In this document: piece after piece, positions 1 to 7,665 of the stretch
Numbering within the stretch: the first letter of the stretch is position 1
Layout of the letters: the number at the start of each line of letters is the position of its first letter
NCBI GenBank assembly: GCA_020161795.1
Contig: JAIUOR010000047.1
Location: forward strand, 1 to 64,000
From: Actinomycetota bacterium
GTDB lineage: Bacteria > Actinomycetota > Actinomycetes > Propionibacteriales > Propionibacteriaceae
Length of the DNA: 64,000 bases
Direction: 5' to 3'
The notes under the pieces: generated by a model
The model's database searches: none
Told to the model about the DNA's origin: nothing
Seen by the model: only the letters and a program-made list of their open reading frames with translations
Made by a program: the position numbers and the translations under genes

Positions 1-1242
1 GAAGAACTCCTTCAGCGCCGCAACGACGGGGCGGATGTTGATCAGGGTCTGCGGCGTGATCGCCTCGACGTCCTGGGTGGTCATCCGGTCCCGGACGACC
101 CGCTCCATCCGGCCCAGGCCGGTGCGCAGCTGATTCTGGATCAGCTCGCCCACGGTCCGCAGCCGGCGGTTGCCGAAGTGGTCGATGTCGTCCTCTTCGA
201 CGATCAGCTCACCGCGCGGCGCCTCGAGGGTCTCCCGGCCCTCGTGCAGCGCGACCACGAAGCGGATCGCGGCGACGATGTCGTCGATGGTCAAGACCTG
301 CTTGTCGAACGGTTCGTCCAGACCCAGCTTCTTGTTGATCTTGTAGCGACCGACCTTGGCCAGGTCGTACCGCTTCGGGTTGAAGAAGTAGTTCTCCAAC
401 AGCGCCTGCGCGGCCTCACGGGTCGGCGGCTCGCCCGGACGCAGCTTGCGGTAGATGTCCAGCAGCGCCTCGTCGGTGTTGGCGGTGTGGTCCTTCTCCA
501 GGGTGAGCCGCATCGACTCGAACTCGCCGAACTCGGACAGAATCTGCTCGTTGGTCCAGCCCAGCGCCTTCAGCAGCACGGTGACGTTCTGCTTGCGCTT
601 GCGGTCCAGCCGCACGCCGACCATGTCGCGCTTGTCGATCTCGAACTCCAGCCAGGCGCCCCGGCTCGGGATGATCTTGCAGGTGAAGATGTCCCGGTCG
701 GAGGTCTTGTCGGCGGTCTGCTCGAAGTAGACGCCCGGCGAACGCACCAGCTGCGAGACGACCACACGCTCGGTGCCGTTGATGATGAAGGTGCCCTTCT
801 CGGTCATCAGCGGGAAGTCGCCCATGAACACCGTCTGGCTCTTGATCTCACCGGTGTCGTTGTTCATGAACTCGGCGGTGACGAAGAGCGGCGCGGCGTA
901 GGTGACGTCGCGGTCCTTGCACTCCTCGACCGAGTGCTTGGGATCCTCGAACCGGTTGTCGCGGAAGGACAGCGACATGGTCTGGGAGAGATCCTCGATC
1001 GGGGAGATCTCCTCGAAGATCTCCTCCAGGCCCGACTTGGTGTTGATGTCGGTACGTCCCTCGGCCTGCGCGGCGGCTACCCTCGCTCGCCACGCGTCGT
1101 TGCCGACCAGCCAGTCGAAGGATTCGATCTGGAGATCCAGCAGGTTGGGAACCTCAAGCGGCTCATGGATCTTCGCGAACGAGATCCGGCCACTGGGCGA
1201 GACGACATTGGTGTTCTTCGACGCAGTGCGCGAGACGGCCAA
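1..1242 (-). CDS. rpoB: RNA polymerase beta subunit, N-terminal part (runs off the window)
   Basis: Catalytic beta subunit of RNA polymerase. The 414 visible codons cover the N-terminal beta1/lobe region. Near the start are RISFAKI and [12 protein letters not shown], the standard actinobacterial RpoB opening, and the last visible residues are [11 protein letters not shown], just before the FGSSQLSQFMDQ region that would lie outside. The start chosen is TTG at 1242 with AAGGA about 8 nt upstream; an in-frame GTG nine codons further upstream (1269) is a weaker alternative. The gene is transcribed away from the XRE regulator on the same strand, with a likely promoter at 1342-1370. Identity is certain; only the start is an interpretation. 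Confidence 0.97.
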   Translation of the reverse strand, partial: MAVSRTASKNTNVVSPSGRISFAKIHEPLEVPNLLDLQIESFDWLVGNDAWRARVAAAQAEGRTDINTKSGLEEIFEEISPIEDLSQTMSLSFRDNRFEDPKHSVEECKDRDVTYAAPLFVTAEFMNNDTGEIKSQTVFMGDFPLMTEKGTFIINGTERVVVSQLVRSPGVYFEQTADKTSDRDIFTCKIIPSRGAWLEFEIDKRDMVGVRLDRKRKQNVTVLLKALGWTNEQILSEFGEFESMRLTLEKDHTANTDEALLDIYRKLRPGEPPTREAAQALLENYFFNPKRYDLAKVGRYKINKKLGLDEPFDKQVLTIDDIVAAIRFVVALHEGRETLEAPRGELIVEEDDIDHFGNRRLRTVGELIQNQLRTGLGRMERVVRDRMTTQDVEAITPQTLINIRPVVAALKEFF

Positions 1243-1341
1243 GGTGGAGTCCTTCCAGAGTCCCGGCACGATGCCGGTTCGGTGCACGCAGAACGGCCCG
1301 CGTCAAAAGTCACGGGTCGTCAATGGCATGGGCAAAGCGAT

Positions 1342-1370
1342 AGCCTACCGCGCCACACGGCCGCACGCAA
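1342..1370 (-). promoter_or_regulatory. Candidate rpoB promoter
   Basis: On the minus strand TTGCGT (1370-1365) is followed after exactly 17 bp by TAGGCT (1347-1342), about 100 nt upstream of the rpoB TTG start. Both boxes fit sigma-A-like consensus loosely. The rest of the 284-nt gap before the XRE gene holds the stem-loop at 1424-1478 and no gene I can support. Confidence 0.45.
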
Positions 1371-1423
1371 CTGTGCGTATCGTCGCCGCGGAATCGCGGT
1401 TCGGCACTTGGGGCTGAAATTGC

Positions 1424-1478
1424 TGATCGGTGCTTGTGGCTGGCGCGGGAGGGAGATGCCAGCTTCAAGCACCGATCA
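1424..1478 (-). terminator. Long stem-loop between XRE regulator and rpoB
   Basis: Arms 1424-1444 and 1458-1478 are complementary over 21 positions apart from two adjacent mismatches, around a 13-nt loop. It lies 49 nt past the stop of the XRE gene and about 180 nt before rpoB, so a terminator or processing site for the regulator transcript is likely. The U-run on the exit side is weak (AATTT), so a small repeat element is an alternative. Confidence 0.5.
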
Positions 1479-1526
1479 TGAGGTGTACTCATCCGACGCA
1501 TTTTGGGGGGGCGCCGTTGACAGAAA

Positions 1527-2834
1527 CTACATCATGACTTGACCGTCGGTGTCAACTCCTGATGTCAAATTCCTGCCACAGGATTCGCTGAGCCGGTGAT
1601 AGGCCTCCAGCGCCTGCTTCAGACGGCCGTCCTCCTCGAACAGGTGCGCTGCCACGGCGTACTGCACACGGGCCTCAGGCTGCCGTCCCAGCGCGCACAG
1701 TGCCTCGCCGCGGATCCACTCCGACATCCCCCGGTTGTACTCCGGGTTGCCCAGCACGGGATCGTTCAGCAGCCCGTCGACGATCTCCAGCGTGCGGGCC
1801 GGATCGCCGGTGGCCAGCGCCAGGCGTGCCTGCGCCTGACGGAGATCCACCACGTCGAAGGCGTTGCCGATGATCTCCAGGCCGGTGGAGCTGATCCGCA
1901 GCAGTTCGCCCACGCCGTCGGTCTGGCCGGTGTCGAGGCGGCAGTTCGCCAGACTGCGATGGAACCGCAGCCACAGCCGCAGATCCCGCTGGGGCACGAG
2001 CCACTCGCCGGCCTGCCGGTAGCGCTCCTCGCCCTCGCTGACATCGCCGGCGCTGTAGGCGGCCGTTCCGATCGTCCAGGCGACCATGCCCCGCGCGTGC
2101 GAAGCCGTCAGCAGCGGGATCATCTCATCCAACTGCTGAACGTAGACGTCGATCTCGTCCCGCCCGTGACCGGCCTCAGAAAGCGCGCTGACAAGGGCCA
2201 TTACCGCTTCTGCCCGGATGATCGGGGGTAGCTCGGCGGCGGTCTCCACCGCCCGTGCACCGTAGGCGATCGCCCAGCCGAGGCGGCTCCCGGCGCGGTT
2301 CGCGATCGAGGCCAGGCTCAGCGACTGGGCCCTGGCCACTGCGTGACGGCGGGCGGCCTGGTGCTCGGAGATCTCCTGCGCGATCCGCGCGGCGCTGGCG
2401 AAATCGGCGTTGGCGAAGCGCGCCTGCGCCACGACGTACAACGCCTCCCAGTGCCGGACGCCGTCGCCGGCGACCTGGGCGCTGGCCGCCGCGCGCTCGG
2501 CGTGAGCCTCCGCGGCAGTCCAGTCCCGGTCGTACCAGGCACGCTCGGCCACCAGCAGTTCCTCGATGACAGCCGGGTCGTTGCTGGCCTCGGCGCGAAG
2601 CGTCGCCTCCTTGTCGAAGTGCGTCCGGACGCCCCACTCCAGCGGGGAGACGCCCAACTGGCGGGCGAGGAAATCGATGACGTCGGGCGTGGGCGTACGA
2701 CGCCCGCTCTCCAGGTGGGAGATGTAGCTACCGGAGTAGCGCCCACCGCCCAGTTCGACCTGGGACATCTTCCGACTGCGTCGACTCTGGCGCAGTAGCT
2801 GACCAAATTCCGCGTGGGTCGTCGTGGCTGCCAC
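1527..2834 (-). CDS. XRE-family regulator with TPR-like C-terminal sensor
   Basis: DNA-binding regulator of 435 residues. Residues about 9-65 form a Cro/C1-type helix-turn-helix (FGQLLRQSRRSRKMSQVELG, then SYISHLESGRRTPTPDVI). The remaining roughly 360 residues are Ala-rich paired helices that read as a TPR-like solenoid (e.g. AHAERAAASAQVAG, EARVQYAVAAHLFEEDGRLKQALEAYHRLSE). HTH plus TPR solenoid is the architecture of peptide-sensing regulators of the RNPP/Rgg type, although those are usually shorter. Start is GTG at 2834 with AAGGAG six nt upstream. It is divergent from a gene for a 52-residue secreted peptide with a palindrome between them, which suggests that the peptide gene is the target and the peptide a possible ligand (inference). 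Confidence 0.85.
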   Translation of the reverse strand: MAATTTHAEFGQLLRQSRRSRKMSQVELGGGRYSGSYISHLESGRRTPTPDVIDFLARQLGVSPLEWGVRTHFDKEATLRAEASNDPAVIEELLVAERAWYDRDWTAAEAHAERAAASAQVAGDGVRHWEALYVVAQARFANADFASAARIAQEISEHQAARRHAVARAQSLSLASIANRAGSRLGWAIAYGARAVETAAELPPIIRAEAVMALVSALSEAGHGRDEIDVYVQQLDEMIPLLTASHARGMVAWTIGTAAYSAGDVSEGEERYRQAGEWLVPQRDLRLWLRFHRSLANCRLDTGQTDGVGELLRISSTGLEIIGNAFDVVDLRQAQARLALATGDPARTLEIVDGLLNDPVLGNPEYNRGMSEWIRGEALCALGRQPEARVQYAVAAHLFEEDGRLKQALEAYHRLSESCGRNLTSGVDTDGQVMM

Positions 2835-2867
2835 TGCAACTCCTTCACCTCTATGTCCACGATGAGA

Positions 2868-2884
2868 TTGTCAAATCTTGACAA
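2868..2884. promoter_or_regulatory. Palindromic operator candidate between regulator and peptide gene
   Basis: TTGTCAA (2868-2874), three bases, TTGACAA (2878-2884) is a perfect inverted repeat. A third GTCAA half-site lies at 2890-2894. The right arm contains the TTGACA -35 box of the peptide promoter, so a bound protein would directly affect that promoter. The divergent XRE regulator is the obvious candidate ligand. Confidence 0.6.
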
Positions 2885-2907
2885 GCTAGTCAAGTCTGGC
2901 CTACGTT
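2878..2907 (+). promoter_or_regulatory. Promoter of the small peptide gene
   Basis: A consensus -35 box TTGACA (2878-2883), an 18-bp spacer and TACGTT (2902-2907) lie 40 nt upstream of the peptide start. The -35 is embedded in the palindrome at 2868-2884. Confidence 0.6.
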
Positions 2908-2946
2908 CTATCGCGAGGTACCCATCCGAGTCGCAAGGGAAAGATC

Positions 2947-3105
2947 ATGACCGTTATCCGCAAGATCATCGCCGCATCAGTCGCCGCCAGCGCCATCGCC
3001 CTGACCGTCGGAGCCGCCCAGGCCACCGCCGCTCCGGTCGTGAAGTCCACCAAGACCGTGGTCGCCCTCGGTGGCGGGCAGGGCAACTGGCCGCTCGCGC
3101 GCTGA
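2947..3105 (+). CDS. Small secreted peptide (52 aa), possible signalling peptide
   Basis: Unrecognised short gene. Residues 1-28 are a textbook Sec signal peptide: R5-K6, a hydrophobic Ala/Ile/Val stretch (7-24), and an ATA cleavage motif predicting a cut after A28. The mature part would be 24 residues starting APVV and ending GGGQGNWPLAR, with no cysteine. It has its own RBS (AAGGGA, six nt before ATG), a strong promoter overlapping a palindrome, and a perfect-stem terminator at 3174-3210, so it looks like a deliberate single-gene unit. The divergent neighbour is an HTH-TPR regulator of the kind that senses peptides elsewhere. Pheromone function is inference; a secreted structural or antimicrobial peptide is also possible. 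Confidence 0.75.
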   Translation: MTVIRKIIAASVAASAIALTVGAAQATAAPVVKSTKTVVALGGGQGNWPLAR

Positions 3106-3173
3106 CCCCCATCCCCTATTCGCCGTCGGTCGAGCCCTCCCCCCGGGCCTGACCCCTCCCACCCCCACTGACC

Positions 3174-3210
3174 CTGATCGGCGGAGACACCCCCCGTCTC
3201 CGCCGATCAG
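3174..3210 (+). terminator. Terminator of the peptide gene
   Basis: Perfect 15-bp inverted repeat (3174-3188 and 3196-3210) with a 7-nt loop, followed by CGTTT. It lies 68 nt after the peptide stop codon. Confidence 0.7.
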
Positions 3211-3279
3211 CGTTTCCACCGGTCTGTCGCGCGGGCTGACCCGTCACCCCCGCTGGATCCCGCACCGCGCCACAGACGA

Positions 3280-3316
3280 CGAATGGCGGCAGCCCCCTAA
3301 GGGCTGCCGCCATTCG
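3280..3316 (-). terminator. Terminator of the rplJ-rplL operon
   Basis: Perfect 16-bp inverted repeat (3280-3295 and 3301-3316) with a 5-nt loop, 29 nt downstream of the rplL stop on the minus strand. No strong U-run follows. It may also stop read-through from the convergent peptide gene. Confidence 0.7.
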
Positions 3317-3344
3317 CTTACGCGATATCAGGCGATCGCGATGT

Positions 3345-3737
3345 TCACTTGATGCTGACCGCGGCGCCGGCGGCCTCGAGGGCCTCCTTGGCCTTGGCGG
3401 CAACGTCGCGAGCGACCTTCTCCAGGATCGGCTTCGGGGCGGCCTCCACCAGGTCCTTGGCCTCCTTCAGGCCCAGGTTGGTCAGCGCGCGCACCTCCTT
3501 GATGACCTGGATCTTCTTGTCGCCGGCGGAATCGAGGATCACGTCGACCTCGGAGGATTCCTCGACCTCTTCGGCAGCGGCCTCGCCGCCACCGGCGGCC
3601 GGGGCGGCGGCAACGGCCACCGGAGCGGCAGCGGTCACGCCGAAGGTGTCCTCGAACAGCTTCACGAACTCAGAGAGCTCGATCAGCGTCATCTCCTTGA
3701 AAGCCTCAAGGAGCTCGTCAGTGCTGAGCTTCGCCAT
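3345..3737 (-). CDS. rplL: 50S ribosomal protein L7/L12
   Basis: Ribosomal stalk protein that recruits translational GTPases. The 130-residue product shows all three parts: an N-terminal dimerisation domain ([20 protein letters not shown]), an Ala/Glu-rich hinge around residues 38-62, and the conserved C-terminal globular domain ([20 protein letters not shown]). It lies 23 nt after rplJ, the usual order, and shares its transcript. A strong hairpin at 3280-3316 ends the unit. Confidence 0.98.
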   Translation of the reverse strand: MAKLSTDELLEAFKEMTLIELSEFVKLFEDTFGVTAAAPVAVAAAPAAGGGEAAAEEVEESSEVDVILDSAGDKKIQVIKEVRALTNLGLKEAKDLVEAAPKPILEKVARDVAAKAKEALEAAGAAVSIK

Positions 3738-3760
3738 GTTTGGGCGTCCTTTCTACGTAT

Positions 3761-4282
3761 CTACTCGTTCGACTGCTTCTGGTCCCGGAGAGCGCCCACT
3801 GCGCGGGCAGCACCGGAGAGTGGCGCATTGAAGAGCCCCGCGGCCTTGGCCAGGTTGCCCTTCATCGCGCCGGCGAGCTTCGCGAGCAGAACCTCGCGAG
3901 ACTCCAGATCGGCCAGCTTCTTGACCGAATCGGCATCGAGCACCCGCCCATCCATGACGGCGCCCTTGATGACCAGAAGCGGATTGGCCTTCGCGAAATC
4001 CCGCAGGCCCTTCGCCACGGTGGCTACGTCACCGCGGATGAAGGCGATCGCCGTAGGCCCGGTGAGTTGCTCATCGAGGCCTTCGATGCCCGCTTCGCGG
4101 GCAGCGATCGTAGTGAGGGTGTTCTTCGCGATGGCGTAGGTGGCGTCCTCACCCAAGGACCGGCGCAGTGCCTTCAGATCCTTGACGGTGAGACCGCGGT
4201 ACTCGGTCAGCACTGCTGCCGCGGAGGTGCCGAAAGCATCCTTCAGCTCCGCGACGGCGGCGGCCTTGTCCGACCTCGCCAT
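3761..4282 (-). CDS. rplJ: 50S ribosomal protein L10
   Basis: Base of the ribosomal stalk; it binds 23S rRNA and the L7/L12 dimers, and represses its own operon in other bacteria. The start is ATG at 4282 ([17 protein letters not shown]), with GGAAGGAG just upstream; an in-frame ATG five codons earlier lacks a separate RBS. The 173-residue product has the family hallmarks [12 protein letters not shown] and the C-terminal helix that holds L7/L12. The long untranslated leader before it carries an L10-type control region and an attenuator. Confidence 0.97.
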   Translation of the reverse strand: MARSDKAAAVAELKDAFGTSAAAVLTEYRGLTVKDLKALRRSLGEDATYAIAKNTLTTIAAREAGIEGLDEQLTGPTAIAFIRGDVATVAKGLRDFAKANPLLVIKGAVMDGRVLDADSVKKLADLESREVLLAKLAGAMKGNLAKAAGLFNAPLSGAARAVGALRDQKQSNE

Positions 4283-4329
4283 GGGTCTCCTTCCCACTTC
4301 TTGTTGTGTCAGCCATGTCCCGCCGGCAT

Positions 4330-4475
4330 AGAAAAACCCCGGCGCGCAGGGCGACCCGGGGATTACTCAGAACGAGCGATTCACGTTTCACCTGCGCGGG
4401 GTTTGCCGGCCCTGCTCACGCAGGAACCGAACCAGCGGTCTTCGGCTCCGCCTACTCTACGGGACAGCCCGCCAC
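4330..4475 (-). ncRNA. L10-type ribosomal protein leader with attenuator
   Basis: The roughly 210-nt leader of rplJ contains, in RNA sense, CCGAAGACCGCTGGTTCGG followed by a paired region, resembling the conserved L10-binding kink-turn of the ribosomal L10 leader family. Downstream at 4337-4361 is a CCCCGG/CCGGGG hairpin with five U residues (4332-4336), an intrinsic terminator still ahead of rplJ. The arrangement implies L10-dependent attenuation. The family match is from memory of the motif, not a covariance search. Confidence 0.65.
4332..4361 (-). terminator. Attenuator terminator in the rplJ leader
   Basis: GC stem CCCCGG...CCGGGG (4337-4361) followed by a run of five U on the minus strand (4336-4332), about 50 nt before the rplJ start. 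Confidence 0.7.
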
Positions 4476-4496
4476 CGGCCAAATCCGGCCGGGACG

Positions 4497-4835
4497 CTAG
4501 ATGCAGAACGGGTTGCCCTCCGGGTCGGCCATGACCACCCAGCTTCCGTTGCTGTCCGAGCGACGTTCGGCCAGCCGTCCACCGCGCCGGCAGATCTCGT
4601 CCATCGCGGTCTCCCGGTCGGCGACGCCGCAGTCGAGGCGGATCCATCCCCGCTGTCGGGCGGGCTCGTCGGCCTTCTGGAAGAGCAGCGGCACCAGTCC
4701 CCCGCCAGGCTCGACCAGGACGTAGCCGTTCCCCGTGTCACGGGGTGTACCACCCAGCAGCGCTGCCCAGAATCCGGCCAGCGCCCAGGGATCGAGCGCG
4801 TTGATGGTGACGCAGTTCACCGCGACGAGAGCCAT
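4497..4835 (-). CDS. VOC (glyoxalase/bleomycin-resistance) superfamily protein
   Basis: Small 112-residue protein with one VOC-like unit: opening VAVNCVTINALDPWALAGFWAALLGG, middle WIRLDCGVADRETAMDEI, and the closing VVMADPEGNPFCI typical of actinobacterial glyoxalase-like proteins. VOC proteins fold as paired beta-alpha-beta-beta-beta modules and often bind a metal, but no substrate can be inferred. It sits between rplA and rplJ, isolated from rplA by a strong terminator (4880-4911), so it is probably not co-transcribed with rplKA. Confidence 0.8.
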   Translation of the reverse strand: MALVAVNCVTINALDPWALAGFWAALLGGTPRDTGNGYVLVEPGGGLVPLLFQKADEPARQRGWIRLDCGVADRETAMDEICRRGGRLAERRSDSNGSWVVMADPEGNPFCI

Positions 4836-4871
4836 GCGCCCGACTCTAGGCCCAGTGCCGCCACCGCGCAG

Positions 4872-4911
4872 AAAAAGCGAGCGGGCCCCGTCCGGTTGGA
4901 CGAGGCCCGCT
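4872..4911 (-). terminator. Terminator of the secE-nusG-rplK-rplA operon
   Basis: Stem AGCGGGCC TCGTCC / GGACGG GGCCCGCT (4880-4911, minus strand) followed by CGC and five T (4876-4872). A classical intrinsic terminator 17 nt after the rplA stop. Confidence 0.88.
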
Positions 4912-4927
4912 GGCGGGATCGGTCAGC

Positions 4928-5629
4928 TCACTCCGCGGAGGGCTTGGTCTTGGTCGGATCGACGGCGACGCCGGGGCCCATGGTGGAGGACACCGTGACC
5001 TTCTTCAGGTAGCGGCCCTTGGCTGCGCTCGGCTTGAGGCGCAGCACCTCGTCCAGGGCGGCGAAGAAGTTCTCGGCCAACTGCTCGGTGGTGAACGAGG
5101 CCTTCCCGACGATGTAGTGCAGGTTGGCGTGCCGGTCCACCCGGAACTCGATCTTGCCGCCCTTGATGTCGCTGACGGCCTTGGCGACGTCCATCGTCAC
5201 GGTGCCGGTCTTCGGGTTCGGCATCAGGCCGCGGGGGCCGAGCACCCGGCCCAGCCGGCCGACCTTGCCCATCAGGTCGGGCGTGGCCACGACGGCGTCG
5301 AAGTCGAGGTAGCCGCCGGCGATCTTGTCGATCAGCTCGTCGGCACCGACTTCGTCCGCGCCCGCGGCGAGCGCGTCGGCAGCCTTCTCACCGGTGGCGA
5401 AGACGAGGACCCGTGCCGTCTTGCCAGTGCCGTTGGGAAGGTTGACCGTGCCGCGGACCATCTGGTCCGCCTTCCGGGGATCGACGCCGAGCCGCATCGC
5501 GACCTCGATCGTCTCGTCGAACTTGGCCGAGGCGCCCGACTTGGCCAGCGTCAGCGCTTCCTCGGGCGAGTACAGCTGAGCGGCGTCGATGGCGGATTCT
5601 GCGGCCCGGTAGGCCTTGCTTCGCTTCAT
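4928..5629 (-). CDS. rplA: 50S ribosomal protein L1
   Basis: L1 stalk protein of the large subunit; it takes part in E-site tRNA release and represses the L11 operon in other bacteria. The start is ATG at 5629 ([15 protein letters not shown]) with AAGGAGACC upstream; an in-frame extension of 25 codons has no RBS and is not conserved in character. The 233-residue product contains the family signature around [21 protein letters not shown]. It follows rplK by 91 nt. Confidence 0.97.
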   Translation of the reverse strand: MKRSKAYRAAESAIDAAQLYSPEEALTLAKSGASAKFDETIEVAMRLGVDPRKADQMVRGTVNLPNGTGKTARVLVFATGEKAADALAAGADEVGADELIDKIAGGYLDFDAVVATPDLMGKVGRLGRVLGPRGLMPNPKTGTVTMDVAKAVSDIKGGKIEFRVDRHANLHYIVGKASFTTEQLAENFFAALDEVLRLKPSAAKGRYLKKVTVSSTMGPGVAVDPTKTKPSAE

Positions 5630-5720
5630 ATCTGGTCTCCTTGTCGTTGGTGCGGCCCGCATGTGGGCCGTGGCCAGTCGTGGTGCGGGCGAGCGCCCTC
5701 CCACTGGGTTGGGGTGATGG

Positions 5721-6152
5721 TCAGCCGTCGACGACGACGCCCATGGAGCGGGCGGTGCCGGCCACGATCTTCATCGCGGCGTCGATGTCGTTGGCATTGA
5801 GGTCGGGCATCTTGGTGGTGGCGATCTCACGCACCTGATCGGCGGAGATGGTGCCCACCTTGTCCTTGTTCGGACGGGCGGAGCCGCTGCTCAGGCCGGC
5901 GGCCTTCTTGATCAGCTCGGCGGCCGGCGGCGTCTTGGTGATGAACGAGAACGTGCGGTCCTCGTAGATCGTGATCTCGACCGGGATGATCGTGCCGCGC
6001 ATCGCCTCGGTCTCGGCGTTGTAGCGCTTGCAGAACTCCATGATGTTGACGCCGTGCGGACCGAGCGCGGTGCCGACGGGCGGGGCCGGAGTAGCCGCAC
6101 CCGCATTGAGGGCGACCTTGACGATCGCCGCTACCTTCTTCTTGGGAGGCAT
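5721..6152 (-). CDS. rplK: 50S ribosomal protein L11
   Basis: Large-subunit protein at the GTPase-associated centre, needed for stringent-factor activation. The 143-residue length is standard. Visible hallmarks are [35 protein letters not shown] at the N-terminal domain and the C-terminal RNA-binding domain ending [21 protein letters not shown] lies seven nt before the ATG. It is in the usual order nusG-rplK-rplA. Confidence 0.98.
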   Translation of the reverse strand: MPPKKKVAAIVKVALNAGAATPAPPVGTALGPHGVNIMEFCKRYNAETEAMRGTIIPVEITIYEDRTFSFITKTPPAAELIKKAAGLSSGSARPNKDKVGTISADQVREIATTKMPDLNANDIDAAMKIVAGTARSMGVVVDG

Positions 6153-6221
6153 GTGTGGGTCCTTCGTGTGTTGTGATGTTACGCAGCCGACCTGGAGGGC
6201 CGGCCGTCATCCGAGCAGCCG

Positions 6222-7022
6222 CTAGACCTTCTGGATCTGGCCGAAGGTCAGATCGACCGGGGTCTCCCGGCCGAGGATCTCGACCAGGGCCTTGAGGCGC
6301 TGGCTGTTGGGATTGATCTCGGTGATGGTCGCGTGCACCCCGGCGAAGGGGCCCTGAACCACCATGACGGAGTCGCCGACCGAGAAGTCGGCGATCTCGA
6401 TCTTCCGGCTGCGCGGCTTGGAGCCGGTCGCAGCGGCCGCGGCCTTGGCCAGGGCGGCCGGCGCGAGCATCTTCTCGACCTCGTCCAGGCTGAGCGGCAC
6501 CGGAGAGCTGGCGTGAGCGACGAAGCCGGTCACCGACGGGGTGTGCCGCACCGCGGCCCAGGAGGCGTCGGTCAGTTCCATCCGCACCAGGACGTAGCCG
6601 GGCAGGACGGTGCGGGTGACCGACTTCTTCGTGCCGTTGCGGGTCTCGGTGACCTCTTCGGTCGGGACCACCGCCTCGTAGATGTAGTCCTCCATGCCGA
6701 GGGTCTTTACCCGGTTGTCAAGATTCTGCTTGACCCGATTCTCCATGCCGGAGTAGGTGTGGATCACGTACCAGTCACCTACTTGACTGCGCAGGGTCTC
6801 GCGCAGTTCGGCCAGAACGGCCGCCTCGTCGGCGCCCAATTCCGGCTCGGGCTCGGGTTCCGGCTCGGACTCGTCCACCAGCCCGGGCAGCAGGATGTCG
6901 TCGTCGGCGGGGGTGTCGAGGTCGTCGGCGAAGTCGAGGTTCAACTCCACATCGTCGGCGCTGGATTCCAGCCGGCCCAGGTCGATCTCGAAATCGGCCT
7001 CGTAATCGGGGGTCTCAGTCAC
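6222..7022 (-). CDS. nusG: Transcription termination/antitermination factor NusG
   Basis: Elongation factor that bridges RNA polymerase to Rho or ribosomal S10. The 266-residue product has an acidic extension of about 75 residues with an EPEPEPEPE run, typical of actinobacterial NusG, then the NGN domain starting near [19 protein letters not shown] (about 81-195) and a C-terminal KOW domain ([17 protein letters not shown] to the end). It lies 15 nt after secE and is probably co-transcribed with tRNA-Trp/secE. Confidence 0.97.
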   Translation of the reverse strand: MTETPDYEADFEIDLGRLESSADDVELNLDFADDLDTPADDDILLPGLVDESEPEPEPEPELGADEAAVLAELRETLRSQVGDWYVIHTYSGMENRVKQNLDNRVKTLGMEDYIYEAVVPTEEVTETRNGTKKSVTRTVLPGYVLVRMELTDASWAAVRHTPSVTGFVAHASSPVPLSLDEVEKMLAPAALAKAAAAATGSKPRSRKIEIADFSVGDSVMVVQGPFAGVHATITEINPNSQRLKALVEILGRETPVDLTFGQIQKV

Positions 7023-7037
7023 GTCGGGTCTCCGTCC

Positions 7038-7430
7038 TCATCCGAAAAGCTGCAGCAGCGCCCACCCGAACAGCAGGTCGAGGGCGCTGACGATGGCGAT
7101 GATGACCAGAACGAAGACCAGAACCACCACGAAGTACTGCTGCCACTGGCTCAGCGTCGGCCAGATGACCTTCTTCAGTTCCTCGGTGCTCTCGCGGACG
7201 AACTGGGCCGGTGTGGTCCGCGGTTCGTCGGTCTGGGTTCCGGCCTGGTCGCGCTTGCGGGTGGGACGCCCCTTGACCTCGGCCTCGGCGCTCTTGCGGG
7301 CCGGACGCGCGCCGGCCGCTGCGATCGCGACCTGCTCCTCCTCGCTCAGCGGAAGGTCGTCCAGCTCCACCGGCTGCAGGGTCGGCTCGTCGGGGACGTC
7401 GGCACCGGCCTTGTCCTGGTCATCCGCCAC
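7038..7430 (-). CDS. secE: Preprotein translocase subunit SecE
   Basis: Small essential membrane subunit of the SecYEG channel. The 130-residue product has a charged N-terminal extension of about 80 residues, the conserved amphipathic segment (ESTEELKKVIWPTLSQ) and one transmembrane helix (residues about 93-115, YFVVVLVFVLVIIAIVSAL). It is located between tRNA-Trp and nusG as in most actinobacteria. Confidence 0.96.
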   Translation of the reverse strand: MADDQDKAGADVPDEPTLQPVELDDLPLSEEEQVAIAAAGARPARKSAEAEVKGRPTRKRDQAGTQTDEPRTTPAQFVRESTEELKKVIWPTLSQWQQYFVVVLVFVLVIIAIVSALDLLFGWALLQLFG

Positions 7431-7490
7431 TACTGGTCGTCCTTCGCTGTCGCTGGGTCATGCAGAGCGGCGCCGCGGGCGCCGGTCCAG

Positions 7491-7563
<73 letters not shown>

Positions 7564-7665
7564 ACGGTGTCCATCCCGGCCCGCGCCATCAGGGCATGAC
7601 GGATCAGGCGGTCACCAAGATCAAGAGTGTACGTGGTTTGGCAGGCCGCGTCGAACCGAGCGGCG

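Noticed and set aside
178-1542. Long plus-strand reading frame opposite rpoB
   Set aside because: It is an antisense shadow of the high-GC rpoB gene; composition and rpoB conservation show the minus frame is real.
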